NCBI GenBank assembly: GCA_964019425.1
Contig: OZ025863.1
Coordinates: 186,001 to 250,000 of the forward strand
Direction: 5' to 3'
DNA length: 64,000 bases
Origin: Flectonema sp. DT1601
Taxonomy: Eukaryota; Euglenozoa; Diplonemea; Diplonemida; Diplonemidae
Position 1 is the stretch's first letter. Each line of letters starts with the position of its first letter. The notes beneath the pieces are model-generated. The model was given only the letters and a program-made list of their open reading frames with translations, did not search any database and was not told where the DNA came from. This document shows, piece after piece, positions 30,944 through 42,581 of the stretch. The position numbers were made by a program, and so were the translations under genes.

Positions 30944-31055
30944 ATTAAACAATGTTATCATTGTTTTTTTTCTATCGATCGACTATGTCGATTAATTTCT
31001 ATTTTCCGTCCTGATCGAGACGCTAAACTGATTGTTTCCTTTTTTTAAATAATAA

Positions 31056-31090
<35 letters not shown>

Positions 31091-31494
31091 ATCTCCCTGC
31101 TATCCTCATATCCCCACAATAATATTATACCTTTTCATTTTCTCTTTCCTTTTCTGGTCTTTTTTTTTCTTTTTTTCCTTTTTCATACAACGTTTTTTAT
31201 TTATTTTTTATTTTTATTTTTTTTTTTTTTTTTTCATGTTTGATTATTTCCTCTTCATATTTTTTTTCTATTCTTTCTTTTTTTTTTCTTTTTTTTTTTT
31301 TCTCTACCTCTCTCTTAATGCTGTTCGTTTCTTTGAAACGAAAATTCATTTGAATATTATTCCTTGGTCAGCAACCATCATTGTCGCCCTTTGGGCCTGT
31401 TAAAAAATAAAAAAAAATAAAAAGAAAGTTTACATCGGGAATAGGGCAGGAGCCAAAAGCTCCCAGTCCGTTACTTCCCACTTAATCGAAATTC
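30480..31494 (+). mobile_element. 5'-truncated LINE copy preceding the full LINE
   Basis: It holds four minisatellite units (cores near 30515, 30661, 30806, 30951), the T-rich end region and the 3' terminus ACTTAATCGAAATTC at 31494, immediately followed by the full-length copy. About 1 kb is near-identical to the end of the full copy (about 42001-42985); one visible difference is CTTAATGCTG against CTTAATTCTG. This head-to-tail order matches that of the 1285- and 1355-bp arrays. Confidence 0.75.
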
Positions 31495-32010
31495 AGCCTT
31501 TTGTGGAGCTATCCACTCTGCGGTCTTTTTAGGCCCCTCTATCTCCTTTGCTTTATAAGACCCAATGTTTCTTCTCATCCAATTGCTTTTCTCAAGTTGC
31601 CTCTTCGGCATTCATTTGCCAACCACATTATTTATCAAAATATATATTATTATAAACAAGTAGTTACTCCGATTTTTCTGTTTTAGAGCGTAGCTCGTTT
31701 TCCTTTAAACAGTATTTACCAAAAAAAAACTCTAGGGTTAGCTGCCCGAAATTAAAAAAAAAAGGAATAGTTTAAAAAAAAAGATCTTAACTCATCGATA
31801 TTGTTTCTGAGCCATTCTCTTTTCTATTTTTTTTTTTTTTTATTATTGCTACTTCACAACAAAAAAAAAAAGAAACACCGGGCCGGCGGTGTCATAAAGA
31901 TACTGGCAACCATCTCTCAGCCAACCCAGCCCCCGAGGCTTTGCAAGAGGCTATTTCGAGATCGGCTCTGGATGGGGATAAAACTTTAGTAGCCAAATGT
32001 CCTTTATGTT

Positions 32011-35000
32011 TTGAGACATTACCTCAAAGGTCCAGTTGCGCATTTTAGACGTAACTGTAAGTTTAGTAAGGAATTTAAGGACTACAAGTCACGTTTTCCC
32101 CCATCTACCCACTCCCAAGTTAAAGATTGTTACCACTTACCTTGTCCAGAATGTGGTAAGCTTTTCAAAAGTATCGCTACGAGAGCGAAACACTGTGTTA
32201 ACGGTACATGTAAAGGTACACCTCTGTCTCCCCTCACAGGGAATAATTCAGACCTGGAACCTCCCTTTGTAGGAGAATCTGTAGATTTTAAAACTTCACA
32301 AACAGCTTTCGTTCCTTATAACTCTACAACACCCACTTTTACCCCGTTACACCCGTCTCGTCTCAAATTCCGATCTTTTGGAACTGAATGGAAGGACATC
32401 GACGTTTCTGCTGCAGAAAAACTTCAAACTTTCACCGTCGAAACAGAAAACTCTTCAAAACCTGCCGACCAACTTGATAAACTACTCAAAACGGTTTATC
32501 AAATATGTAGCGGTTTCTTTGAAGAAACAAAGCGGAATTTACCCCGCAAACAGAAATCAAGGGAAGAGGTCATCCTCGACCAAGAAAAACTTGAATGTCG
32601 TCTGGAAATGAAACAGCTAAGACAGGAGCTCCGCAAATCTGGGCCTTCTATAGAGAACGCTGTCAAATGGAAAGAGGCAAGAACGAGAATGAAAAGGATT
32701 TTCCGAATGTATCGGAATTTAGAAAAGAAAAATTTATTCAAAAAATTACAAGATAAATTTCGTCAAAATCCGTTTACTGCCATAAAAGAAGAACTCCAAA
32801 AAGAAGATCCTCAACCCCCCTCCCTTGATATTCCAGAGGAAAAAATAATTGAACATTTTAAAAACAATTATTGTGACAATGAAAAAAAAAAAACTGATTT
32901 CACCCATCCCTCTTTTTTACCTAAGTCTGACTACAAGACAATGGATGATATCCAGTTCCCGAGCTTCGAACAGTTTGGTATTCTCTTATCAAAGAAAAAA
33001 AACAAATGTGCCCCTGGTCCCAATTGCATACCTTATGTTGTATGGAAAAAGGTCCCAACTTTTATGGAAGCACTTTACAAGGTATTAAAGAGAATTTTCG
33101 AACTCAAGGCCTATCCGGATAGTTGGGGCTTAGCATTTGTAACAATGCTCCCAAAGCCCAACTCCGATGGGAAAGACATCTCGAAAACGAGACCGATAGC
33201 TGTGGGCAACTGCGACGGGAAAATTTTTAATACGGTTATTCAGGAAGCCGTCGCAAACCACACTCTTTCTAAATTTAATTTTCAAAAAGGCTTTAGGAAA
33301 GGTGTCTCTGGGTGTATCGAACATGCCACGATCACCTCAGAGATTTTTAAAGAAGTGAAAGCTCTCCGGAAAAACCTAACAATTGTCTGGGTGGATTTGG
33401 CAGATGCTTTCGGCTCAGTCAAACATCAATTAATTTTCTTTGCTTTAAAATATTTCGGAATTCACGAAAGAATAATCGGTTTCTATAAAAGGTATTATTC
33501 CTCCATGCGCGTCCAAATCAGAGTTGGAGAAGGCCTGACGCCCACTATCCCTTTTGAAGTTGGTGTCTTTCAAGGCTGCGTTTCCTCCCCAACCCTTTTT
33601 AATTTGGTATTCCAACTACTGCTCTTTTCCTTAGCAGTTCATCAACAGGAAGCCTACGAGTTTAACAATAAATCCCTCCAACTATTAGTTGCAGCTTTTG
33701 CTGATGATTTACAACTTACCACGTCATCAAAGGCGGGGGCAAAATTGCTAATCAAGTCGCTCGAACAGTTTCTTTCCTGGTCTCGTGGTATGAAAGCGAA
33801 ACCCCAGAAATGCATTGCCCACAGCTTTGTACAAGGGAAACCAGCTAACCCGGACCTGAAGATTAACAATGTTCCGATTACGAATCTCCAGGAAGCTGGA
33901 GAGTTCAAATACCTCGGGCGTTGGTTTGAGCCGAACGCCAAAGAACAGAAATTGCGAGAGCGCCTGACCACTTTTACCAGGAATTTTTTAAAAAAAGTCG
34001 ACGCCATGCCACTATATGGGTCTCAGAAGGCTTGGTCTGTCCAACACTTGTTATTGTCAAGGTTAACATGGAGTTTAATGATCCATGACTTATCTCTCCC
34101 TTTTGCCAAAAAAATGGACAAAATTATTAAACCTTTTTTGAAGAAATGGTGGGGATTTGTCCGCTCTGCGAACACAGTCATCCTTTTTACCGGTTCAAAG
34201 AACACTGTTGGTCTCAGACACAAAAGAGTTGAGACGCTATATAAACAAGCGCAATCAATTAAACTAGACATCCTCAGATCCTCACAGGACTCTGACATGC
34301 ACGGTGTCTACAATGTTATTATGGAGAAATCGTCCAACTGGTCGAAAAAGTTTTCAGCTTCTGCTGAGTGGGAGCGCCTTATTAAGTTTTTTTCTTACCG
34401 TTCTCTTGCGAAGCAATCAGCTGGTCTTGGTCACCGATTGCGCGATCTACGTACTACTCGCCCCGATCTCCTTAAGCGTTTTGAAGTGGAAGCCACAGAT
34501 GAACTACTGAACTCTTTGAATAAATTACAAGTCCAAGGTCAGTGGAAGGAGTGGTCTAAATGTATGATAAACGACTTCACCTGGAATAAGGTACTTAGGG
34601 AGGGAAATCCTGCCTATATCTCATTTCAACTGAAAGCGGTTACAAACACCCTCCCCTCACAAGATAATTTAAAGAGGTGGAACGTCACCAATGTGGACCA
34701 AAATTGTGTTTTGTGTGGCAAAGTGAATCCTACCCTCAGGCATGTCTTAACAGGCTGTCCTGTCTCTTTAACACAAGGGAGGTTCACGTGGCGTCACGAC
34801 AGCGTTCTAAAACGCATTGTTATCTTCTTGGAGGAGTTGATAATAAAAGCCAACAAAAGAAAAGAAAACCTCCCGCCTCCCTCTCAAACTTTTTTAAAAA
34901 CAGGGGAAAATAAACCCCTAGAAAGAATTTCTAAAGAGACAGGCGAACTTTCACTAGCGAATGATTGGGTCATCCTCGACGATGTCGGTGATAACCGCCT

Positions 35001-37068
35001 AATTGTTCCTCTTGAAGTGTGCCATGTCTCGTCCTCTCTAAGACCAGACATTTTTATTTATTCTTTTTTTGCGAAAAGAGCACTGATTCTGGAGCTGACG
35101 TGTCCAAATGAAGATCGTTTCGAAACCTCTCATGTCTTAAAGGAAAAGAAATACCTAAAGCTAAGAGACTCGATCATCGCTAATGGCTTCGACTGTAACA
35201 TTTTTACTATTGAAGTTGGCGTACGAGGAAACATCTGCATGGACCAGCTGAACATCTGGACACGTCACATCGGTTCACCTTTAGCACCAACAAAAGCTTT
35301 ATTTTGTGAATGCACCAGAATCGCCAGACAGTGCTCATATGTTCTGTTCCAGACGAGGAACCTCCCCACGTGGCATTCAAGACCACTAATGCGCAGCATT
35401 AAAGAAGAACCTGCCACTGCAAGTTTTATAAAAGATGGTAAAGAAATCTTCCCTGTGGAAGAAGTCAAAATCCACAAAGTAACAAAACTGAAAACGATCG
35501 AAAAGCTCACCATTGAAAGATCGTGGCTTGAGAAATGTTTTATCTGGCAAACTTGTTACGCATCGGCTCTTTCTATTCTACTTATTGCCAATGGTTCTTC
35601 CTCCCCGGCCCCTTCTGTTTTGTTAGATGAGGATGAGCTCACTGGACTCTCCTTGTCATTCTCTTCTATTTCTTCCATCTCTTTCCAGACTCCCCCACCT
35701 GAACTCATGTCAACGGGATCGCAAACACTTCCTGCTGATTTCGCTATAGTGATAAGAACTCAATCTGACATGGGTTCTCAAACCCCCTTGTACAAAAAAA
35801 AAGAAGGAAAATTAAGGCTGAAACTTTCCTTGAAATGCCAGATTTTAGAAAACGAATTAGAGCAAATGAAAGAACGAATTTTTTATGTTCTATTTTTATT
35901 TTACTTTAATGCGATGTCAGCCTCCCTCGAGAAAGACAAGCAGTTACTAAATGGATTACCTGTTGAGATCAAAGCTACCAACCAGGATCCATCCTCACTT
36001 CCTCCTGCGCCTCCTGTTTTAATTATTGAAAAAGATAGAAAAGAATATGAACTTCTGGAAGGAGTAATTCAACGGTTAACAGCAGAACGCGATGAATCGA
36101 AGACTTCTCTTTCTGCACTAGTTCGACAATATGACTTAGTGGAAGATTACAGGAAACGTGAGCTCGCAAATCTGACTCAGAGAGCAGACCTATCGGAAAT
36201 GGCGCTCTTTAATTACCATCAAAGGTTTGTTCTTCTGTCGAACGAATTGGAGACCAAATGTAATGAGGAAAGAGAAAGTAAAATAAGACTTTTCTATACT
36301 CAACAGGAGGTCGAGAGTTTGCGTGCCGCGCGTCCCCGTATGACCCACTTTAGTCAACAAGTTTCCCCCCGAACCCCCGTTCTGTATGAATCTGTTGCTA
36401 TGATGAAGATAGCAAAGAACTACCTCTCGCTCTTTACAACTACGAGTAGTCTTTTTACTCCTCTTATTAAACCCCTTATCCCTACCCTTAATTATATCAC
36501 CCCTCTTTGTCCTCTAGCCTCAATTCCTCCGACAATGCCGCAGAGTGAAGCTCTCGACCGCACGCCGACCAAGATTTTACGACAAGAGAGTCACGTTATC
36601 TCCGTTAAAGAGAATACACCTATTGCGAGACAATGGTCCGAGGGTAGGATTGACTTACTCGAGAATTACTGTCGAGCAGTAGATGACTCTCTCGAAACAA
36701 ACGAGAAAGCGGCAGAGCTCTCAGAACAACTTCTGGATGCCCAACTTCGCCTCTCGGAGCTGAATCACCAACGGTGTACAACTCACGCAGAGCAGCTTGA
36801 GCAATCCATGATGTTAACGGGACTGGCGAGCGATTTAAATGCTCAACTCGCCTTGGCACGGTCTCAAATTGCGGCCCTGAAGTTCCAATTAGCTTCATGG
36901 GCAGAAGGTTTGAGTCCGCCAGACACAGAAGAACATGAGGAAAATGAAACTCCGCCGAGAAAGTCTGAGCGTTCAACTCTGAAAAAACGAACCCCTCCAT
37001 CAAGATATCGTTACAATCGAAGGAGATGTTCTGCTGATGACGTTCACGGTGACTCCACCCCCTTGTAA
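32011..37068 (+). CDS. LINE polyprotein: zinc finger, reverse transcriptase, restriction-like endonuclease, coiled-coil tail
   Basis: 1685 codons without interruption. A CCHC-type finger lies at about 45-67 (CPECGKLF...KHCVNGTC). The reverse transcriptase spans about 330-640, with motif A VDLADAF (D462), QGCVSSPTLF at 521-530 and FADD at 563-566. A zinc knuckle C899-x2-C902-x8-H911-x4-C916 precedes WRHDSVL, and the endonuclease shows RPD (1011-1013) and ELT (1028-1030), the pattern of R2/HERO-type elements. Residues 1085-1685 are unusual: Ser/Pro-rich linkers, a hydrophobic patch (1291-1299) and heptad-like coiled coils (about 1265-1290, 1340-1440, and near 1600-1660). The listed start is TTG. 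An upstream frame (to 32048) encodes KCPLCFETLPQRSSCA; joined with AHFRRNC of this frame it would make another C2HC finger, so a one-base shift near 32031-32040 probably separates the real N-terminus. Confidence 0.85.
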   Translation: MRHYLKGPVAHFRRNCKFSKEFKDYKSRFPPSTHSQVKDCYHLPCPECGKLFKSIATRAKHCVNGTCKGTPLSPLTGNNSDLEPPFVGESVDFKTSQTAFVPYNSTTPTFTPLHPSRLKFRSFGTEWKDIDVSAAEKLQTFTVETENSSKPADQLDKLLKTVYQICSGFFEETKRNLPRKQKSREEVILDQEKLECRLEMKQLRQELRKSGPSIENAVKWKEARTRMKRIFRMYRNLEKKNLFKKLQDKFRQNPFTAIKEELQKEDPQPPSLDIPEEKIIEHFKNNYCDNEKKKTDFTHPSFLPKSDYKTMDDIQFPSFEQFGILLSKKKNKCAPGPNCIPYVVWKKVPTFMEALYKVLKRIFELKAYPDSWGLAFVTMLPKPNSDGKDISKTRPIAVGNCDGKIFNTVIQEAVANHTLSKFNFQKGFRKGVSGCIEHATITSEIFKEVKALRKNLTIVWVDLADAFGSVKHQLIFFALKYFGIHERIIGFYKRYYSSMRVQIRVGEGLTPTIPFEVGVFQGCVSSPTLFNLVFQLLLFSLAVHQQEAYEFNNKSLQLLVAAFADDLQLTTSSKAGAKLLIKSLEQFLSWSRGMKAKPQKCIAHSFVQGKPANPDLKINNVPITNLQEAGEFKYLGRWFEPNAKEQKLRERLTTFTRNFLKKVDAMPLYGSQKAWSVQHLLLSRLTWSLMIHDLSLPFAKKMDKIIKPFLKKWWGFVRSANTVILFTGSKNTVGLRHKRVETLYKQAQSIKLDILRSSQDSDMHGVYNVIMEKSSNWSKKFSASAEWERLIKFFSYRSLAKQSAGLGHRLRDLRTTRPDLLKRFEVEATDELLNSLNKLQVQGQWKEWSKCMINDFTWNKVLREGNPAYISFQLKAVTNTLPSQDNLKRWNVTNVDQNCVLCGKVNPTLRHVLTGCPVSLTQGRFTWRHDSVLKRIVIFLEELIIKANKRKENLPPPSQTFLKTGENKPLERISKETGELSLANDWVILDDVGDNRLIVPLEVCHVSSSLRPDIFIYSFFAKRALILELTCPNEDRFETSHVLKEKKYLKLRDSIIANGFDCNIFTIEVGVRGNICMDQLNIWTRHIGSPLAPTKALFCECTRIARQCSYVLFQTRNLPTWHSRPLMRSIKEEPATASFIKDGKEIFPVEEVKIHKVTKLKTIEKLTIERSWLEKCFIWQTCYASALSILLIANGSSSPAPSVLLDEDELTGLSLSFSSISSISFQTPPPELMSTGSQTLPADFAIVIRTQSDMGSQTPLYKKKEGKLRLKLSLKCQILENELEQMKERIFYVLFLFYFNAMSASLEKDKQLLNGLPVEIKATNQDPSSLPPAPPVLIIEKDRKEYELLEGVIQRLTAERDESKTSLSALVRQYDLVEDYRKRELANLTQRADLSEMALFNYHQRFVLLSNELETKCNEERESKIRLFYTQQEVESLRAARPRMTHFSQQVSPRTPVLYESVAMMKIAKNYLSLFTTTSSLFTPLIKPLIPTLNYITPLCPLASIPPTMPQSEALDRTPTKILRQESHVISVKENTPIARQWSEGRIDLLENYCRAVDDSLETNEKAAELSEQLLDAQLRLSELNHQRCTTHAEQLEQSMMLTGLASDLNAQLALARSQIAALKFQLASWAEGLSPPDTEEHEENETPPRKSERSTLKKRTPPSRYRYNRRRCSADDVHGDSTPL

Positions 37069-37560
37069 TTCTCTTTTTCCTTACTTTCACATCACTTTGT
37101 TTATTTAGTTTTTTAGCTTATTTATTATTTATTGTTCGTTTTTGTTTGTATTATTTTGTCGATATGTTTATGTCCGTCAGATCATAACGTTAATCAGGTT
37201 AATTGTTAACTGTTAATTATAAATGGTCTAAACCCCAATCCAAGTTCCCAAGGCTTGGCATAGATTTGAGTGACGCCTTACTGGCCTCCTCATCCTCTAT
37301 GAGTGGTGAGGGGGCCAGCAATGGTTTTTTTTTTTTTTTTCTCTTATTTCTTTTTTTTCTTTTTCTTTTACTCTAATATGAAATATTTTTGAACAAAATG
37401 TGATTATTAATTTAAAAAAAAAAAAAAAAAATAATAATGTAAATGAATAATAAAAAAAAAAAAAAAAAACATGCCTTGGGAATACAATCAAAGCCCCAAT
37501 TAATCGGTCCTTTCTTTTTCCTTCTTGTCAAGTGATCGCTCCACTCGTCGATCACCAAAA
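37069..37560 (+). other. LINE 3' region, unique part with A/T runs
   Basis: AT-rich sequence after the stop, with a GAGTGGTGAGGGGGCC segment and several A or T runs over 15. No gene is seen. Confidence 0.5.
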
Positions 37561-38210
37561 CCGATTGTATTTATATCTGTTCTTTTCTCAACGATCGGCT
37601 ATACCGACCATTTTTTTTTTTTTTTTATAAATAATTGTTTTCTTCTTCTCGACGATCAGATCCAATTGATCGACCTTTTTTTTTTTTTTTTTTTTCCTTT
37701 ATTCCTTCCATCCCTCCCGCTCCCCTAATTTTAAATAAAAACAAGATCAGCTCAGCTTGATCGTTAATCTTTTTTTCTTTTTTTAATTTAAACTGATTGT
37801 ATTTATATCTGTTTATTTTTCTCAACGATCGGCTATACCGATCAACCTTTAAAATAATTTCTTCTTCTCGACGATCAGATCCAATTGATCAACCTTTTCT
37901 TTTTTTTTCCTCTATTCCTTCCATCCCTCCCGCTCCCCTATTTGTAATAAAAACAAGATCAGCTCAGCTTGATCGTTAATCTTTTTTTCTTTTTTAATTT
38001 AAACTGATTGTATTTATATCTGTTTATTTTTCTCAACGATCGGCTATACCGATCAACCTTTAAAATAATTTCTTCTTCTCGACGATCAGATCCAATTGAT
38101 CAACCTTTTCTTTTTTTTTTCCTCTATTCCTTCCATCCCTCCCGCTCCCCTATTTGTAATAAAAACAAGATCAGCTCAGCTTGATCGTTAATTTTTTTTC
38201 TTTCTTTTTT
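37561..38210 (+). repeat. three ~210-235-bp hairpin-rich repeats in LINE 3' region
   Basis: Each unit contains GATCGGCTATACCGATC (near 37593, 37827, 38038), then GATCAGATCCAATTGATC, a TCCTTCCATCCCTCCCGCTC run and AAGATCAGCTCAGCTTGATC. All three motifs are self-complementary, so every unit would fold into three hairpins in RNA. Confidence 0.65.
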
Positions 38211-38511
38211 GTTGGTCCTAGTCAAGACCTTAAACTGACTAACCGGTCTTAATTTTAAATAAGTGTTAACCTAGTTTCTCTTTTCCTTTTCAATTTCCTT
38301 TTAATACTCTCTATCTGGTCTGTTATGTCATATTTCTCATTTAATTTTATCATCCATTTTACTTTTCACTGTTTCCCATCTACATTTTATTTTCAAATAG
38401 TTACGGTCCGTTAAAAAAAAAAAAAGTTTAAATAAGTTAAATTGAACATGTTAACTCAATTCCTCAATTCTTCCGTCATGGTCATGACATTCTTTTTAGT
38501 TTCTCTAATGC

Positions 38512-38611
38512 ACAAGAGATACCATCACTCATGAGATACCAACGCACATACGAGATACCAGCACTCCAGAGATACCGACACGCTAGAGATACCAAGTCAC
38601 TTGAGATACCT
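38512..38611 (+). repeat. six GAGATACC motifs at 17-19-bp spacing
   Basis: GAGATACC occurs six times in about 95 bases, each followed by an A/G-rich variable stretch with CAC or CACT. The spacing is semi-regular, but the spacers share the CAC theme, so it is a degenerate minisatellite rather than a CRISPR. It sits between the hairpin repeats and the main minisatellite of the LINE. Confidence 0.6.
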
Positions 38612-38859
38612 CCTTGTAAATTAATTCCCGGTATTTCAAATCTGAATTGATAGTGTCAACTCTGCTTGCTGCTCTTGTTAATGTGTTGTCTCCTGAAAGT
38701 GACCTTAACTCCTGTAAAAAGAAAAAAAAAAAAAGAAATCAAAAAAGAAGAATTTTCAAACGAAGTTATAACAACCCCTACCACCCATTATGATCAATTC
38801 CGCTTGTTTTTTTTTTTTTTTTTTTTAAAACAAAAAAAAAATAAAAAATTATAAAAGAT
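38612..38859 (+). other. LINE 3' region, low-complexity link
   Basis: AT-rich with A and T runs. Short open frames here are low complexity. Nothing supported. Confidence 0.45.
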
Positions 38860-40575
38860 TAAACAATGTTATCATTGTATTTTTATCGATCGACTATGTC
38901 GATTACTTTCTATTTTCCGTCCTGGTCAAGACGCTAAACTGATTGTTTTTTTTTTTTTTTTTTCAAAATTAATAAAAAAGAATATAAAAAAAAAAAATAA
39001 AAAAAAGAATAAACAATGTTATCATTGTTTTTTTATCGTTCGACTTTGTCGACTAATTTCTATTTTCCGTTTTTTTTTCTTAAAAATAAAAAATAAAAAG
39101 AATTTAAAAAAAAAAAAAAAAAAAAAGAATAAACAATGTTATCATTGTTTTTTTATCGATCGACTATGTCGATTACTTTCTGTTTTCCGTCCTGGTCAAG
39201 ACGCTAAACTGATTGTTTTTTTTTTTTTTTTTTCAAAATTAATAAAAAAGAATATAAAAAAAAAAAAAATAAAAAAAAGAATAAACAATGTTATCATTGT
39301 TTTTTTTTATCGTTCGACTTTGTCGACTAATTTCTATTTTCCGTTTTTTTTTTCTTAAAAAATAAATAAAAAGAATTTAAAAAAAAAAAAAAAAAAAAAA
39401 GAATAAACAATGTTATCATTGTTTTTTTATCGATCGACTTTGTCGACTAATTTCTATTTTCCGTTTTTTTTTTCTTAAAAAATAAATAAAAAGAATTTAA
39501 AAAAAAAAAAAAAAAAAAAGAATAAACAATGTTATCATTGTTTTTTTATCGATCGACTATGTCGATTACTTTCTATTTTCCGTCCTGGTCAAGACGCTAA
39601 ACTGATTGTTTTTTTTTTTTTTTTTTCAAAATTAATAAAAAAGAATATAAAAAAAAAAAAAATAAAAAAAAGAATAAACAATGTTATCATTGTTTTTTTT
39701 TATCGTTCGACTTTGTCGACTAATTTCTATTTTCCGTTTTTTTTTCTTAAAAAATAAATAAAAAGAATTTAAAAAAAAAAAAAAAAAAAATAGAATAAAC
39801 AATGTTATCATTGTTTTTTTATCGATCGACTTTGTCGACTAATTTCTATTTTCCGTTTTTTTTTTCTTAAAAAATAAATAAAAAGAATTTAAAAAAAAAA
39901 AAAAAAAAAAAGAATAAACAATGTTATCATTGTTTTTTTATCGATCGACTATGTCGATTACTTTCTATTTTCCGTCCTGGTCAAGACGCTAAACTGATTG
40001 TTTTTTTTTTTTTTCAAAATTAATAAAAAAGAATATAAAAAAAAAAAATAAAAAAAAGAATAAACAATGTTATCATTGTTTTTTTTATCGTTCGACTTTG
40101 TCGACTAATTTCTATTTTCCGTTTTTTTTTCTTTAAAAAATAAATAAAAAGAATTTAAAAAAAAAAAAAAAAAAAAAGAATAAACAATGTTATCATTGTT
40201 TTTTATCGATCGACTTTGTCGACTAATTTCTATTTTCCGTCCTGGTCAAGACGCTAAACTGATTGTTTTTTCTAAGTAAATAAAAAGAATAAATAAAAAA
40301 AAAAAAAAAAAGATTAAACAATGTTATCATTGTTTTTTTTTATCGATCGACTATGTCGATTACTTTCTATTTTCCGTCCTGGTCAAGACGCTAAACTGAT
40401 TGTTTTTTCTTTAAAAAATAAATAAAAAGAATAAAAAAAAAAAAAAAAAAAAAAAAAAAAGAATAAACAATGTTATCATTGTTTTGTTATCGATCGACTT
40501 TGTCGACTAATTTCTATTTTCCGTCCTGGTCAAGACGCTAAACTGATTGTTTTTTCTTTAAAAAATAAATAAAAA

Positions 40576-40606
<31 letters not shown>

Positions 40607-40857
40607 TAAACAATGTTATCATTGTTTTTTTTATCGATCGACTATGTCGATCACTTTCTAATTCCCGTCCTGGTCAGGACGCTAAACTGATTGTTTTTTC
40701 TTTAAAAATAAATAAAAAGAATAAAAAAAAAAAAAAGGAATAAACAATGTTATCATTGTTTTTATTTTATCGATCGACTATGTCGATTACTTTCTATTTT
40801 CCGTCCTGGTCAAGACGCTAAACTGATTGTTTTTTTCTTTAAAAAAATAATAAGAAG

Positions 40858-40890
<33 letters not shown>

Positions 40891-41002
40891 ATAAACAATG
40901 TTATCATTGTTTTTTTATCGATCGACTATGTCGATCACTTTCTATTTTTCGTCCTGGTCAAGACGCTAAACTGATTGTTTTTTCTTTAAAAATAATAAAA
41001 AG

Positions 41003-41037
<35 letters not shown>

Positions 41038-41297
41038 TAAACAATGTTATCATTGTTTTTTTATCGATCGACTATGTCGATTACTTTCTATTTTCCGTCC
41101 TGGTCAAGACGCTAAACTGATTGTTTTTTTCTTTAAAAAAATAATAAGAAGGATTTAAAAAAAAAAAAAAAAAAAAAAAAAGAATAAACAATGTTATCAT
41201 TGTTTTTTTATCGATCGACTATGTCGATCACTTTCTATTTTTCGTCCTGGTCAAGACGCTAAACTGATTGTTTTTTCTTTAAAAAAAAAAAAAAAAG

Positions 41298-41331
<34 letters not shown>

Positions 41332-42116
41332 AATAAACAATGTTATCATTGTTTTTTTATCGATCGACTATGTCGATCACTTTCTATTTTCCGTCCTGGT
41401 CAAGACGCTAAACTGATTGTTTTTTTTTTCAAAATTAATAAAAAAGAATTTAAAAAAAAATAAAAAAAAAAAGAATAAACAATGTTATCATTGTTTTTTT
41501 TTTTTTTTATCGTTCGACTTTGTTGACTAATTTCTATTTTCCGCTTTTTTTTCTTTTTAAAAAATAAATAAAAAGAATTTAAAAAAAAAAAAAAAAAAAA
41601 AAGAGTAAACAATGTTATCATTGTTTTTTTTTATCGATCGACTATGTCGATTACTTTCTATTTTCCGTCCTGGTCAAGACGCTAAACTGATTGTTTTTTT
41701 TTTCAAAATTAATAAAAAAGAATATAAAAAAAAACAAAAAAAAAAGAATAAACAATGTTATCATTGTTTTTTTTTATCGTTCGACTTTGTCGACTAATTT
41801 TTATTTTCCGTTTTTTTTCTTTAAAATAAATAAAAAGAATTTAAAAAAAAAAAAAAAAAAAAAGAATAAACAATGTTATCATTGTTTTTTTATCGATCGA
41901 CTATGTCGATCACTTTCTATTTTCCGTCCTGGTCAAGACGCTAAACTGATTGTTTTTTCTTTAAAATAATAAAAAGGATTAAAAAAAAAAAAAAAAAAAA
42001 AGAATAAACAATGTTATCATTGTTTTTTTATCGATCGACTATGTCGATCACTTTCTATTTTCCGTCCTGGTCAAGACGCTAAACTGATTGTTTTTTCTTT
42101 AAAAAATAATTAAAAG

Positions 42117-42148
<32 letters not shown>

Positions 42149-42401
42149 TAAACAATGTTATCATTGTTTTTTTATCGATCGACTATGTCGATCACTTTCA
42201 ATTTTCCGTCCTGGTCAGGACGCTAAACTGATTGTTTTTTCTTTATAAATAAATAAAAAGAATAAAAAAAAAAAAAAAAAAAAGGAATAAACAATGTTAT
42301 CATTGTTTTTTTTTTTATCGATCGACTATGTCGATTACTTTCTATTTTCCGTCCTGGTCAAGACGCTAAACTGATTGTTTTTTCTTTAAAATAATTAAAA
42401 G

Positions 42402-42435
<34 letters not shown>

Positions 42436-42546
42436 TTAAACAATGTTATCATTGTTTTTTTTCTATCGATCGACTATGTCGATTAATTTCTATTTTCCGT
42501 CCTGATCGAGACGCTAAACTGATTGTTTCCTTTTTTTAAATAATAA

Positions 42547-42560
<14 letters not shown>
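38860..42560 (+). repeat. minisatellite, ~27 units of 115-155 bp
   Basis: Each unit carries the perfect stem AACAATG-TTAT-CATTGTT, then ATCGATCGACTATGTCGAT, TTTCTATTTTCCG, usually CCTGGTCAAGACGCTAAACTG, and an A/T homopolymer of up to ~30. Two unit forms alternate: a long one with the CCTGGTCAAGAC segment, and a short one in which it is missing after TTTTCCG and the core reads TCGACTTTGTCGA. Higher-order alternation (long-short-short) is visible between 38860 and 40200. Some units have CCTGGTCAGGAC, which pairs perfectly. Confidence 0.75.

Positions 42561-42581
<21 letters not shown>

Noticed and set aside
38512-38611. CRISPR-like array of GAGATACC
   Set aside because: Repeats are only 8 bases, spacers share CAC patterns, and the setting is a eukaryotic element.
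41400-41969. Lys/Phe-rich frames in the minisatellite
   Set aside because: Products of A/T homopolymers in the repeat.
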